The notes: a model not told the origin generated them from the sequence alone. A stretch of DNA of 64,000 nucleotides from a virus (IMGVR_UViG_3300031673_011235:17656-81655), one strand, 5' to 3'. Shown: positions 27,345 to 35,430, numbered from the stretch's first letter. A program made the numbers and translations.

Positions 27345-27769
27345 GTAAATGTGAACTTTGTGGAGATAGATTTAATCCATCGAATAATAACACATTTGAA
27401 CAAAGATATTGTCGAACATGCCGAACTGATAATTATCGTGGAATGATAATTAAGGTACACGAAATTATTGGCAATCCAAACCATGTTTGGGAATTAATAA
27501 ACGGTCTAAAATCCCAATTGATTGAAACAGAAAAAAAGATAGGTGATTTAAAACGATTAATTGCTAAAGAAGGAGATGGTTTAGAAATTGCTTCCTCTCG
27601 TGAAGCTATTAGATGTGAGATGATGGACTTACTATTAAAAAATGAAATTACTTTTAAAACTGTGTTACAAGATGTGCGACAAGCATTAGAACCGTTCAAC
27701 ACTGATCCACACGATCCAGACAATCTTTGCGACATCTGTATTAAAATTGATAAGGTAATCGGGAAATGA
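27341..27769 (+). CDS. Small zinc-finger protein with coiled coil
   Basis: A 142-residue protein with an N-terminal CELCGDRF and YCRTCRTD pair (four Cys in CxxC-CxxC), so a zinc ribbon, followed by a coiled-coil segment at about 55-75 (LIETEKKIGDLKRLIAKEG) and a C-terminal CDIC. Proteins like this are typical early-region genes of large phages. Function unknown. Confidence 0.6.
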   Translation: MSKCELCGDRFNPSNNNTFEQRYCRTCRTDNYRGMIIKVHEIIGNPNHVWELINGLKSQLIETEKKIGDLKRLIAKEGDGLEIASSREAIRCEMMDLLLKNEITFKTVLQDVRQALEPFNTDPHDPDNLCDICIKIDKVIGK

Positions 27770-27910
27770 CCTGGAATGAATTAGACGATAAAATATTATG
27801 CCCCCCATTGCTCTAAAGAAATGTATGAGGTGGCTTCATGTGTTTATAGGTGCATTCGTTGTGCACTTGAAATAGATCATTACGAAGAAGTAAGAAAGGA
27901 GTCAAAATGA
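27766..27910 (+). pseudogene. Frameshifted small zinc-ribbon gene
   Basis: From the ATG at 27766 (ATGA overlap with the upstream stop) the frame reads MTWNELDDKILCP and stops after 16 codons. If the C6 run at 27801-27806 is read as C5, the frame continues as CPHCSKEMYEVASCVYRCIR with CAL and EIDHYEEVRKESK, giving a 47-residue protein with CxxC and CxxC pairs that stops at 27908-27910 in an ATGA overlap with the next gene. The restored Cys pattern and the exact overlap make this convincing. The cause is either a sequencing error in a homopolymer or a true frameshift. Confidence 0.7.
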
Positions 27911-28086
27911 GGATTTGGTTAGTCTACAATAAAGAAGGAAAATTCATCGGCACTATGGAATACACTCATATCACGATGATAGACAATAATGGAAACACAA
28001 GATTACTTGGACCAAAAGAAATTAAAGAAATGAAAACCGCTGAGTATACCAGTCTGCTAGGTCACGTTCGTAATTTAGAGATGTAA
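27907..28086 (+). CDS. Hypothetical 59-residue protein
   Basis: Starts MRIWLVYNKEGKFIGTMEYT in an ATGA overlap with the frameshifted zinc-ribbon gene, with AAGGAG 8 nt upstream. Two or three strands are followed by a helix. Too short for family recognition, but overlap and Shine-Dalgarno sequence support expression. Confidence 0.55.
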   Translation: MRIWLVYNKEGKFIGTMEYTHITMIDNNGNTRLLGPKEIKEMKTAEYTSLLGHVRNLEM

Positions 28087-28088
28087 TA

Positions 28089-28235
28089 ATGAACGACCCT
28101 GATAGATTTTATATTATTTTCCAAAAACATATCGGCTTTGGCATTAGGTGGGAAAGTTTCTTTTATCAATTAGAAATATCAATAGCTTTTCCATTTTTTG
28201 CTGTCATAATAGGTTTAGGAAAAAAATTACAATAA
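28089..28235 (+). CDS. Small conserved phage-type protein, 48 residues
   Basis: The reading frame begins MNDPDRFYIIFQKHIGFGIR and ends in ISIAFPFFAVIIGLGKKLQ, a hydrophobic C-terminal half. From memory, this 'W...Y...i.iPF..v.iGlG' pattern is common among tiny phage proteins. It follows the previous stop codon by 2 nt. It may associate with the membrane. Function unknown. Confidence 0.5.
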   Translation: MNDPDRFYIIFQKHIGFGIRWESFFYQLEISIAFPFFAVIIGLGKKLQ

Positions 28236-28253
28236 TTATATTATGGAGTAGTG

Positions 28254-28403
28254 ATGCGAGTATACATGAGAGCGAAAATAGGCAACTATGAATTAGCTGT
28301 TAGTGGTCCACAGCAAGTCGTTGATAAAATTATGAAGGAATTTATTAATAAGGCAATAATCGCCAAAGAAATAGAAAAATGGAGAATAAAATGCAAAAAA
28401 TAG
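28254..28403 (+). CDS. Hypothetical 49-residue protein
   Basis: Starts MRVYMRAKIGNYELAVSGPQ after GGAG at 28245-28248 and ends by overlapping the following gene. Strand-rich start and basic helical end. No family recognised. Confidence 0.45.
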   Translation: MRVYMRAKIGNYELAVSGPQQVVDKIMKEFINKAIIAKEIEKWRIKCKK

Positions 28404-28666
28404 AACGTAATACTAGTAGTCGGGTAAGAGGCTCTTTAGCCGATGCCTTTCGTAATGCCACAATCACAGATTCTGGTATAAAACAAATGGTAATAAAATC
28501 TTTAACCAGGTATGACTCTAAACAAAATGACGGTAATCAAACTAAATCAAACCAGCCAACCAGAAGAATTAAAAATTTTAACAAGTCGAGCAATTCCAAT
28601 AGACGACGTTACACTGATAAAAGATCTGGTACAGGATCTAATAGAAACAGCGGAAAGTCTGTCTAA
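28391..28666 (+). CDS. Hypothetical protein with suspicious C-terminal overlap
   Basis: The likely start is the ATG at 28391 (GGAG 7 nt upstream). The first 40 residues (MQKIERNTSSRVRGSLADAF and onward) look natural, but the last 50 overlap the peptide deformylase gene in another frame and are low-complexity N, S, R and K, as expected of a shadow frame. One extra A in the A4 run at 28496-28499 would end the protein at the TGA at 28513-28515, in an ATGA overlap with the deformylase start, as is the rule here. The annotated end is therefore doubtful. Confidence 0.4.
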   Translation: MQKIERNTSSRVRGSLADAFRNATITDSGIKQMVIKSLTRYDSKQNDGNQTKSNQPTRRIKNFNKSSNSNRRRYTDKRSGTGSNRNSGKSV

Positions 28667-29018
28667 CTGTGTCGGCTTATCCGCTAATCAAATTTGGAAA
28701 GGAGATCAAACTAAAATTCCCGCGGTATCCATAGTATTGAGTTGGGAAGAATCAGCAGAACATAATGAGCCTCCGGATAAATGGAAGGTACTTGTTAATC
28801 CTTCAGGTAAGGGCTCGGGTCCTAATATTAAATATTGGGAAATTTGCATGAGTTCCCGGCACAAAAAACCTAAAATAAAAAAAAGAAAAAAGAATTACAC
28901 ACTAACTTATTATGACATGAGTATGTTACCCAGGACTATTAAAATGACCGGAGTACTGGCCCAACTTATACAACACGAATTAGATCATTTAAAAGGAGAA
29001 ACTTTATGGCGGGAATAA
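28512..29018 (+). CDS. def: Peptide deformylase
   Basis: A 168-residue protein (or 163 if the ATG at 28527 is used) with all three deformylase motifs: GLSANQ (55-60, motif I), EICMS (110-114, motif II with the metal Cys) and QHELDH (154-159, motif III with the two metal His and catalytic Glu). It removes the N-formyl group from new proteins; phage versions are known in marine viruses. Motif I has Ser in place of the usual Ala and no Pro, as in other divergent viral forms. It overlaps the next gene by 13 nt. Confidence 0.85.
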   Translation: MTLNKMTVIKLNQTSQPEELKILTSRAIPIDDVTLIKDLVQDLIETAESLSNCVGLSANQIWKGDQTKIPAVSIVLSWEESAEHNEPPDKWKVLVNPSGKGSGPNIKYWEICMSSRHKKPKIKKRKKNYTLTYYDMSMLPRTIKMTGVLAQLIQHELDHLKGETLWRE

Positions 29019-29356
29019 ATTTTACGGATCCAACCATTGACCCTGATCCAAGACGTCCTAATTATAGGATTACTAAATGTTGCGGAAATTGCAATTATTA
29101 TTTTTATTCTAATAACAGACAGACTATGGGCAATTGTGGGCACCCTACTGTGTTGCCTCCAGGCTGGCCACATCCAAGATTTAGAAAGGTTAATAAAACA
29201 AGAGAAGCGGCTTTAAAAGATAGAGAAAAATTGACAACAACTCATTATACATGCGTTTGCGATTTACATGTATTTACCGGCACCATAAAATCTTTAAATA
29301 GAGTTACAAGATGGTGTGGTGCGAGACGAAAACCGGAATTTGAAAATGCTTTTTAA
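29006..29356 (+). CDS. Cysteine-rich hypothetical protein
   Basis: A 116-residue basic protein with clustered Cys: TKCCGNCNYYFY, GNCGHP, then YTCVCDLH and RWCGAR. Spacing suggests one or two zinc sites. Proteins with 'CCGNC.yf' starts occur in many phages without known role. It begins inside the deformylase gene and is co-translated with it. Confidence 0.6.
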   Translation: MAGINFTDPTIDPDPRRPNYRITKCCGNCNYYFYSNNRQTMGNCGHPTVLPPGWPHPRFRKVNKTREAALKDREKLTTTHYTCVCDLHVFTGTIKSLNRVTRWCGARRKPEFENAF

Positions 29357-29370
29357 AAAGAGAATAAATT

Positions 29371-30024
29371 ATGATAATTGATGCTTTTAATGCCCAGAAA
29401 TTTACTGAATGGTGTAAACCATTTAAAATTTTTGACACTACGATAGGGGAAATTTTTGCGGAAGCTGTTAATAAAATGTCTGCTCTTGTAAAAACAAATT
29501 GTGTTATTTACCAGTATAGTGATAAAGTAATCACCATAACACCCGGTTTGGCTCATGAGCAAAGATTTTGGATGAGCGACAAATGTAGAAACAGTTCCTC
29601 ATTAAATTCTGAAATTTCATTTTCTACGGCTATCAGTAGTGGTCTTACCATAGGTTTTAGTGAAGCATGCAAAAACCGAAATATTAAAAAACTATCTCCC
29701 CTGTTTTACAAATATGGCCACTCGCGTGCCAGTACTTGGTCGGAAATAGATTCATATATTGGTGATTGTGTGGACGAAGTCTATAGGGACGTAACGAACC
29801 GTTATCAAAAAAATTTTTTAACGAATCAATTAAAGACTGAACAACTTAATTTACCTTTAAATTGTGTCCCACTACCTATAGACAAACTGCCTAGTTATTT
29901 TTTATTTGGTAGAGTATTTTATCCTGAGGGCAATGCTTTGATTTCGGAGGATATGTCAGATAAGCGACAAATTATTGATATAGTTCGAAATCGTGCAAAA
30001 CAGTTAAGGAGTGAGTCTTTATAA
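29371..30024 (+). CDS. Hypothetical protein, 217 residues
   Basis: Begins MIIDAFNAQKFTEWCKPFKI and has mixed alpha/beta character with a Ser-rich middle. Preceded by AAAGAGAATAAATT. It ends in a TAATG overlap with the CCA-adding enzyme gene. No motif recognised. Confidence 0.55.
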   Translation: MIIDAFNAQKFTEWCKPFKIFDTTIGEIFAEAVNKMSALVKTNCVIYQYSDKVITITPGLAHEQRFWMSDKCRNSSSLNSEISFSTAISSGLTIGFSEACKNRNIKKLSPLFYKYGHSRASTWSEIDSYIGDCVDEVYRDVTNRYQKNFLTNQLKTEQLNLPLNCVPLPIDKLPSYFLFGRVFYPEGNALISEDMSDKRQIIDIVRNRAKQLRSESL

Positions 30025-31490
30025 TGGAAAAATATTTTAAAACTTTACTAAAAAATAAAGATGCTAAAGTTTACAGGGTAGGAGGGGCAGTACGAGATAA
30101 GATTTTAAAACAAAATCCTAAAGATTATGATTATCTGGTAACAGGCGTGCCTTTTAATTATTTAATTTATTTTCTTCAGACTAAGGGTAAGGTAGAACAC
30201 GTTGGAGCTACGTTCGGAGTTTTAAAATTTTATCCGGCAAATAAAAACATAAAAAAAGAAATTGACATTGCGTTACCCAGAAAAGAAATCAGTATCGGTC
30301 CTGGACATAAACAATTTAAAGTTGAATTTGATCACACTTTGACCGTTATGGATGATTTAGGCAGACGAGATTTTACAATTAATTCTATAGCCTTTGACAT
30401 AAAAACTAAAAGGTATATTGATCCGTTCGGGGGCTTACAGGACATTAAAGATAAAATTATTAGACACGTGTCCGAGAAAGCCTTTGAAGAAGACCCGTTA
30501 AGAATTTTAAGAGCCATACAATTTTCGGCCAGATTAAATTTTAAAATAACTCAAAAAACACTTAATTTGATGTCTGCCAGTGTTAATTTATTAATACACG
30601 TTTCTCCCGAACGAATTGCTGTTGAACTTAACAAACTATTAAGTTCCGATAAACCTAGTATCGGGTTTGACTATTTGTATGAGTGCGGGGCTTTAAAATT
30701 ATTATTGCCTGAATTGTGTGAATGTAAAAATATTAAACAAACTAGAAAAGGTCAAGCTTCGACAGTATTTGATCACATTATGTTGGCCTTAGATGCCGTG
30801 CCCAAAGATAATTTATTAATACGGTGGGCTGCGGTGTTTCACGACATGGCTAAACCAGAATGTAAAATTTTAAGAAAAGGTAAAAACAGTTTTATTGGTC
30901 ACGATAAAACTGGCGCTAAATTAGCTAAAAAATATCTGACTGCCTGGAAATTCCCAAATAACTTTACTGCGGATGTGGCTCATTTAATTAAACACCATAT
31001 GTTTGACGCGGCCCCGAAAATAACTTCGAAGGCGGTAAGGCGTTTAATTAATAAGGTAGGTAAAGAATATATATTCGATTTAATTGAACTTAGAAAGGCC
31101 GACAGAAACGGTACCACGGAAAAATTATCTATGTGGAAAATAGATAATCTGGTACGTAAAATAAAAATTGAATTAGCTAATAAACCTTTCAGCATAAATG
31201 ATTTAGCTATTGATGGTACCGATATTATGGAGCATACAGGTTTAAAATCTGGACCTGAAATAGGACTCATACAAAAAATATTATTGTTGTATGTGTTATA
31301 TCACGATGTTCTTAACTCTAAATCAGATTTACAGTTGCACATACCATACCCAGGTAAAGAGTGGATCGAATATTGCCCTAATGGGACAATATTTAGACTT
31401 AATAAAATTCTCGAGATGTTAAATAGTGAATCTGTATGGAGTTGGGACTGTGGTCATATGTGTGGAAATATTTGTGCAAATAAAGATTGA
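30024..31490 (+). CDS. cca: CCA tRNA nucleotidyltransferase with HD domain
   Basis: A 488-residue class II nucleotidyltransferase: YRVGGAVRDKIL (nucleotide-binding GGAVRD), DYDYLVTG (the metal DxD), EIDIALPRKE, then RRDFTINSIAFD and EEDPLRILRAIQFSARL of the neck region. An HD-type domain follows (FHDMAKPEC near residue 275 and IKHHMF near 325). It adds or repairs the 3' CCA of tRNA. Both phage tRNA genes here lack an encoded CCA, so this enzyme would complete them. The stop codon lies inside the -35 box of the next promoter. Confidence 0.85.
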   Translation: MEKYFKTLLKNKDAKVYRVGGAVRDKILKQNPKDYDYLVTGVPFNYLIYFLQTKGKVEHVGATFGVLKFYPANKNIKKEIDIALPRKEISIGPGHKQFKVEFDHTLTVMDDLGRRDFTINSIAFDIKTKRYIDPFGGLQDIKDKIIRHVSEKAFEEDPLRILRAIQFSARLNFKITQKTLNLMSASVNLLIHVSPERIAVELNKLLSSDKPSIGFDYLYECGALKLLLPELCECKNIKQTRKGQASTVFDHIMLALDAVPKDNLLIRWAAVFHDMAKPECKILRKGKNSFIGHDKTGAKLAKKYLTAWKFPNNFTADVAHLIKHHMFDAAPKITSKAVRRLINKVGKEYIFDLIELRKADRNGTTEKLSMWKIDNLVRKIKIELANKPFSINDLAIDGTDIMEHTGLKSGPEIGLIQKILLLYVLYHDVLNSKSDLQLHIPYPGKEWIEYCPNGTIFRLNKILEMLNSESVWSWDCGHMCGNICANKD

Positions 31491-31515
31491 AATTGATTAA
31501 AAAATACCTTATATT
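31487..31515 (+). promoter_or_regulatory. sigma70-like promoter, part of a promoter/terminator composite
   Basis: TTGAAA (31487-31492) and TATATT (31510-31515) are 17 nt apart. The upstream gene's TGA stop lies within the -35 box. The predicted start at about 31522 falls inside the 5' arm of the following hairpin. The same arrangement occurs at 40364. Confidence 0.6.
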
Positions 31516-31517
31516 GA

Positions 31518-31547
31518 AATGGCCCGAGAAATTGGGCCATTTTTTTT
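31518..31547 (+). terminator. Rho-independent terminator overlapping a promoter start
   Basis: AATGGCCC (31518-31525) pairs with GGGCCATT (31534-31541), followed by a T run to 31547. It should end transcripts from the CCA-enzyme unit, while a transcript starting near 31522 would carry only part of the stem. Confidence 0.8.
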
Positions 31548-31563
31548 AAACCAGGGGATTAAA

Positions 31564-32010
31564 TTGGACATACTTACAATTGTCGTGCTTGGATTAATGG
31601 TAGGAGTAGCAGGCCATCTTTTAAATAAAAAACAAAAGAAACTCACTATTACTTTAGAAGCATTAACAGAGGCCAATGAAGCATACAAAAAACTATTAAG
31701 TCAAAAAAAATCTAGTGAAATACTTGTTGGGCTGGTCACAGAACAATTGGCACCTTTGATGAAAGAATTTGAATATAATACCAGAGATGCCAGATTTATT
31801 GGAAATCCTATAGACTACGTGGTGTTTGCGGAAAACGAAATAGCTATTGTAGAAGTTAAAAGTCAAAATTCACAATTAACTGCGAAGCAGCGAAAAATTA
31901 GAGACTTGGTAAAATCTGGAAAAGTTGTTTGGAAAGAAATACGAATTGCTGGAAAAGAACCCAAACAAAAATCGGAGGACACCGACAATAATGGACTTCA
32001 TAAAATTTAA
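31564..32010 (+). CDS. Holliday-junction-resolvase-related nuclease, membrane-anchored
   Basis: A 148-residue protein starting at a TTG (31564) with AGGGGAT 5 nt upstream; an upstream ATG at 31519 would translate the terminator hairpin and is rejected. Residues about 3-20 are a membrane span, 25-55 a coiled coil, and 75-140 the nuclease domain: RDARFIGNPIDYVVF, AIVEVKSQNSQLTAKQRKIR (the E-x-K of the PD-(D/E)XK fold) and WKEIRI. This matches the family of predicted endonucleases distantly related to archaeal Holliday junction resolvases (Pfam Endonuc_Holl). It overlaps the primase gene by 20 nt. Substrate is not known. Confidence 0.75.
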   Translation: MDILTIVVLGLMVGVAGHLLNKKQKKLTITLEALTEANEAYKKLLSQKKSSEILVGLVTEQLAPLMKEFEYNTRDARFIGNPIDYVVFAENEIAIVEVKSQNSQLTAKQRKIRDLVKSGKVVWKEIRIAGKEPKQKSEDTDNNGLHKI

Positions 32011-34696
32011 ACAACTGTTTGTCCATAAAGAAGATGACTTTGCTTTACAAGCGAAAGATGGCAGATACGCCAGACAAAACAGACCTATAACAGATCGAAA
32101 TATTAAAGACCATTTGTTAGGAAAACAGACTATTGGTCTTTTTCAATTAAAGCAGGAAGACACAGAATTGTGGACTGTTAAATGGGCTTGTGCAGATGTA
32201 GACATAAACAAGATTATATGGAGTCAACCTGGCTATAAGATCGATGATTGGATAACAAGACTAGATGAACAAGCCCAACTCATTAAAGATAGGTTGGCAC
32301 TGTATAACATCACTGGGTACGTAGAAGATTCCGCCGGTAAAGGCAGACATGTCTGGATATTTTTTGATCAACCTATTGACGCACAACTTGTAAAAACAGT
32401 ATTCGAAAGAGTATTAAGTACCGTTAATTTAGTGGATCCCGGAATGCATATAGAACTGTTTCCAAAACAAAGTTCAGCCGACTACGGTAATTTAGTAAAA
32501 GGACCTCTTGGCAAGCATATGAAATCTGGAAGAATGTCATATTTTATAGACCCAACAGATGAAATAGAGTTTGTTACAACTAAAGATTTAGAAGAAGCTG
32601 GATCTGATCTAAATGCTATTTTTCAACAGTGTGCAGCGTTCGCTAATTTACAGGACAAGGCCGATAAAACCGGGCATCTCACGAATAATGAAAGATTAGT
32701 TTTAGCCAGTGTTTTCACAAATATTACAGACTCTAACGGAACAAATATTGGTCGACCTTATGTTGAATATAGAATCTATAAAAAAATGGACGATTATGAT
32801 GCCGAAAAAACAAAATATTACATCGAACATGGTCTGGGAAAAGAGTATAAACCTTATCTTTGTGAAACTGTACAATCAACTAAATTCGACAGTATTTGTA
32901 CTAAACAATGTAAATTAATTGGTAAAAGTAAAAGTCCAGTTGCTTTATATTTTAGAGCTAAGGGCGATTATCAAAAAGAAGAGGAATTATCCATAGATTC
33001 GGTTAGTAAAGCCGACAGCATTGAAAAGAAAGGATTTGGTTATTATATTAAACCAGACTCAACTTCTAAAAATAAAAAATTAATTCAGATATCAGATTTT
33101 TATTATAGACAGGACGAAACATTAATCATTGATGACGGCATTGAACAAAACAAAACTTTTAAAGGAGCCCTAATCAATGAAAAGGGAGAATTCCCCATAG
33201 AGTTGACGTCGGAAGAATGGTCCAGCGACCCCAAACTCTCAGCGTCTATTTATAATTGTTTAGGCAATAATATTCTAATAGATTCTATTAGTAAAATAAG
33301 AGATGCAATGAATAAATTTGCTGGAGGTACTACAACTACCGTGAAAAAAATATTTGGATACAACGACGAACTAACAAAATATTACACCCCGTCAATAGTT
33401 ATTAGCAGAGACGAGATTAAAAAGAATGATGAAATGATAATTGATTTGGAAAAGACCGATACGGCAGAAAATCTGGATATGCGAATTTTAACAGACACTC
33501 AATTTGAATTTGTCAAAAATATGATTAAAGAACAACTGTTACAACTTAATCCCCCACACATCACTCACTCTGCTTTTGGTCACGCGATGCTACCTATTTT
33601 ATCTCCTTTTGCTTTTATAGACAACGATGATAGCAAATACACATTATTTCTTCACGGCAAAACTGGCGGCGGAAAATCATTTTTGTTAGAAAAAATACAA
33701 TGTTTGTATGGAGAGTTTAAAACTTTTGGATCTTGGTCAGGTACGGCTAACTCGGTTCAAAAAATAGGCCATTATTATAAGGACGCTGTATACTTTGTTG
33801 ATGACTTCAAAGAAAAACATGTAAAAGACCAATATAATCAAGTTTTAACTGTTTTGCAAACTTACGCTGACGGTTCTGCCAGAACACGGTTATCCGCTGA
33901 CTCTTCTTTGCAAAAAACATACAGAATCCAGGGTTGGTTTACTACGGCCGGGGAAGACTATACACAGGGAGAGGCTTCCAATGTTGCCAGAATGATTTTA
34001 ATACCCGTACCCAAAACACCAGTGCAATATGACAAGGGGGCTATTCTTAATAAAAACATGAAACTTTTATGTGGGTATACTCCACGATACATACAATGGA
34101 TATTACAACAAGATAAAACAGATTTATCCGACAAACTATTGGAATACCATAAATATTTTGGCAAATTGATTGAAGGGAAGGATAACGCTCCTAGATTAGC
34201 CAGAAACATGTCTTTGCTTATGTTAAGTTATGAATATGCTGCTAGATTTTTATGGGGCGAACAAGAAGCTCAATTTTACATTAAGCAGGAAAGAACATAT
34301 TTAGAAAAACTTATTAAAAAGATGGTTACAACCGCGTCACAGGAATCTTCCGCTGAAAGATTTTGGGTGACATTGACAGAATTATTGGCAGTAGGCAAAG
34401 TCAGGTTTCAATTGGATCCTAACGTTGATGAGGATAAAGGATCAAAAGTTCCTATAGTTGGATTTTTGAAAAAAGACCAATCGTATATTATAATGGGCAG
34501 TGCAATGAAAGCGGTGGCCTTGGCTCTGAAAGAAAGTATACCTTTAGGACATTCGGCAACCGCGATAATACAGGAACTGCATGAGAAAGGAGTTTTATTG
34601 GATGATAAACCATCTTCGGTAAGATTTAATAAAAAAACAGTAAGGGCTGTAGAGATGCAACCTGATGCTTTTGATTTAGAATTATTAGAACAATAG
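31991..34696 (+). CDS. AEP-type primase/helicase
   Basis: A 901-residue protein starting at the ATG at 31991 (CGGAGGAC 9 nt upstream). The N-terminal part has archaeo-eukaryotic primase features: CADVDIN (about 67-73, metal Asp pair), GYVEDSAGKGRHVWIFFDQP (about 107-126) and LFPKQSSAD, like the primase of TOTE-type systems. A Cys-rich segment lies at about 292-312. The C-terminal part is a DUF927-like P-loop helicase with GKTGGGKS (about 555-562) and VYFVDDF (about 599-605). It should both prime and unwind DNA at the phage fork. The nearest neighbours are the junction nuclease and a hypothetical gene. Confidence 0.75.
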   Translation: MDFIKFKQLFVHKEDDFALQAKDGRYARQNRPITDRNIKDHLLGKQTIGLFQLKQEDTELWTVKWACADVDINKIIWSQPGYKIDDWITRLDEQAQLIKDRLALYNITGYVEDSAGKGRHVWIFFDQPIDAQLVKTVFERVLSTVNLVDPGMHIELFPKQSSADYGNLVKGPLGKHMKSGRMSYFIDPTDEIEFVTTKDLEEAGSDLNAIFQQCAAFANLQDKADKTGHLTNNERLVLASVFTNITDSNGTNIGRPYVEYRIYKKMDDYDAEKTKYYIEHGLGKEYKPYLCETVQSTKFDSICTKQCKLIGKSKSPVALYFRAKGDYQKEEELSIDSVSKADSIEKKGFGYYIKPDSTSKNKKLIQISDFYYRQDETLIIDDGIEQNKTFKGALINEKGEFPIELTSEEWSSDPKLSASIYNCLGNNILIDSISKIRDAMNKFAGGTTTTVKKIFGYNDELTKYYTPSIVISRDEIKKNDEMIIDLEKTDTAENLDMRILTDTQFEFVKNMIKEQLLQLNPPHITHSAFGHAMLPILSPFAFIDNDDSKYTLFLHGKTGGGKSFLLEKIQCLYGEFKTFGSWSGTANSVQKIGHYYKDAVYFVDDFKEKHVKDQYNQVLTVLQTYADGSARTRLSADSSLQKTYRIQGWFTTAGEDYTQGEASNVARMILIPVPKTPVQYDKGAILNKNMKLLCGYTPRYIQWILQQDKTDLSDKLLEYHKYFGKLIEGKDNAPRLARNMSLLMLSYEYAARFLWGEQEAQFYIKQERTYLEKLIKKMVTTASQESSAERFWVTLTELLAVGKVRFQLDPNVDEDKGSKVPIVGFLKKDQSYIIMGSAMKAVALALKESIPLGHSATAIIQELHEKGVLLDDKPSSVRFNKKTVRAVEMQPDAFDLELLEQ

Positions 34697-34711
34697 GAAG
34701 GAAAAAAATTT

Positions 34712-35311
34712 ATGTTTGGTAGAATACCGCGACCAATACCAGAAGTTGTTTCTGTGCAAAACAGTGGTACAAATGTACCAACACCGCACGAGATAATTGA
34801 CGACGGTAAAGAAATTCCAGACGAGCGTTATCTTCAAAAAGCTCGGGATATAGGAATTATTAGTGAAGCAATAACTGATGGAATATTAAAAAATATTTTT
34901 AAAACCGAAAAAATATTAATATATCCTTATGTGGAGGTTACGAAATTTCTAAGAAAGATGGCTGATCAGGAAAACACACATTGGTACTGGATACCGGTTA
35001 GGGTAAAAGATATGGAGAATGCAGAACGACGCGCCAAATTTATAGGACAGGGAATCCATGCTATAGAGCCCGTACATTACGCGCGTTTCTGCAATAATAG
35101 TACGTATCCCAGAGCTATTCCTGACAGAGTTTTACAAAAAATTACTACAATCGTAAACAAGTATCCTACTCCTAATGACCTAGTATTTTATATAGGGGAC
35201 TATCGTTGCAGAACTCAACCAGATCCTTTTTTGGCAGTAACTACGATAAATACTGCTAGTATTTTTGTAATCGATCATTGGGATGAACCGGGATTTAGAA
35301 TAGAGGAATAA
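34712..35311 (+). CDS. Hypothetical protein after the primase/helicase
   Basis: A 199-residue alpha/beta protein beginning MFGRIPRPIPEVVSVQNSGT, with AGGAAGG 11 nt upstream. Near the C-terminus FYIGDYRCRTQPDPFLAV reads like a globular core. Family not recognised; operon position implies a replication accessory role. It is followed at once by the long palindrome at 35319-35394. Confidence 0.5.
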   Translation: MFGRIPRPIPEVVSVQNSGTNVPTPHEIIDDGKEIPDERYLQKARDIGIISEAITDGILKNIFKTEKILIYPYVEVTKFLRKMADQENTHWYWIPVRVKDMENAERRAKFIGQGIHAIEPVHYARFCNNSTYPRAIPDRVLQKITTIVNKYPTPNDLVFYIGDYRCRTQPDPFLAVTTINTASIFVIDHWDEPGFRIEE

Positions 35312-35318
35312 ATTTACA

Positions 35319-35394
35319 AATATGGTGTGAGTATTGAGACATGCTCGATGCAGGTTAAACTCCTACCTTGGGCATGTCTCATCCACACCATATT
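35319..35394 (+). ncRNA. Long two-part hairpin, terminator or structured RNA
   Basis: AATATGGTGTG (35319-35329) pairs with CACACCATATT (35384-35394), and GAGACATGC (35336-35344) with GCATGTCTC (35372-35380), separated by a small internal loop; the 27-nt top loop can form an AGGT/ACCT pairing. No T run follows, so it is not a standard intrinsic terminator. It is too large and too perfect for chance and could be a small structured RNA, a processing site or a protein-binding palindrome. Confidence 0.55.
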
Positions 35395-35418
35395 GTTATA
35401 TACTATATTTAATTTTAT

Positions 35419-35430
35419 GGTATAAGAACA
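35419..35430 (+). promoter_or_regulatory. Repeated GGTATAAGAA motif, copy 3
   Basis: GGTATAAGAACA matches the copies at 2730 and 22830 over ten bases. It lies 53 nt before the ATG at 35472, within AT-rich intergenic DNA. Confidence 0.5.

Noticed and set aside
31519-31563. Longer start for the junction-resolvase-like gene at ATG 31519
   Set aside because: It would translate the terminator hairpin; the TTG at 31564 has a good Shine-Dalgarno and starts the membrane span.
35319-35394. Possible tRNA in the long palindrome
   Set aside because: The GGTTAAACTCC segment recalls a T arm, but no anticodon arm, D arm or seven-base acceptor pairing at the right places can be formed; the two long stems are incompatible with a cloverleaf.
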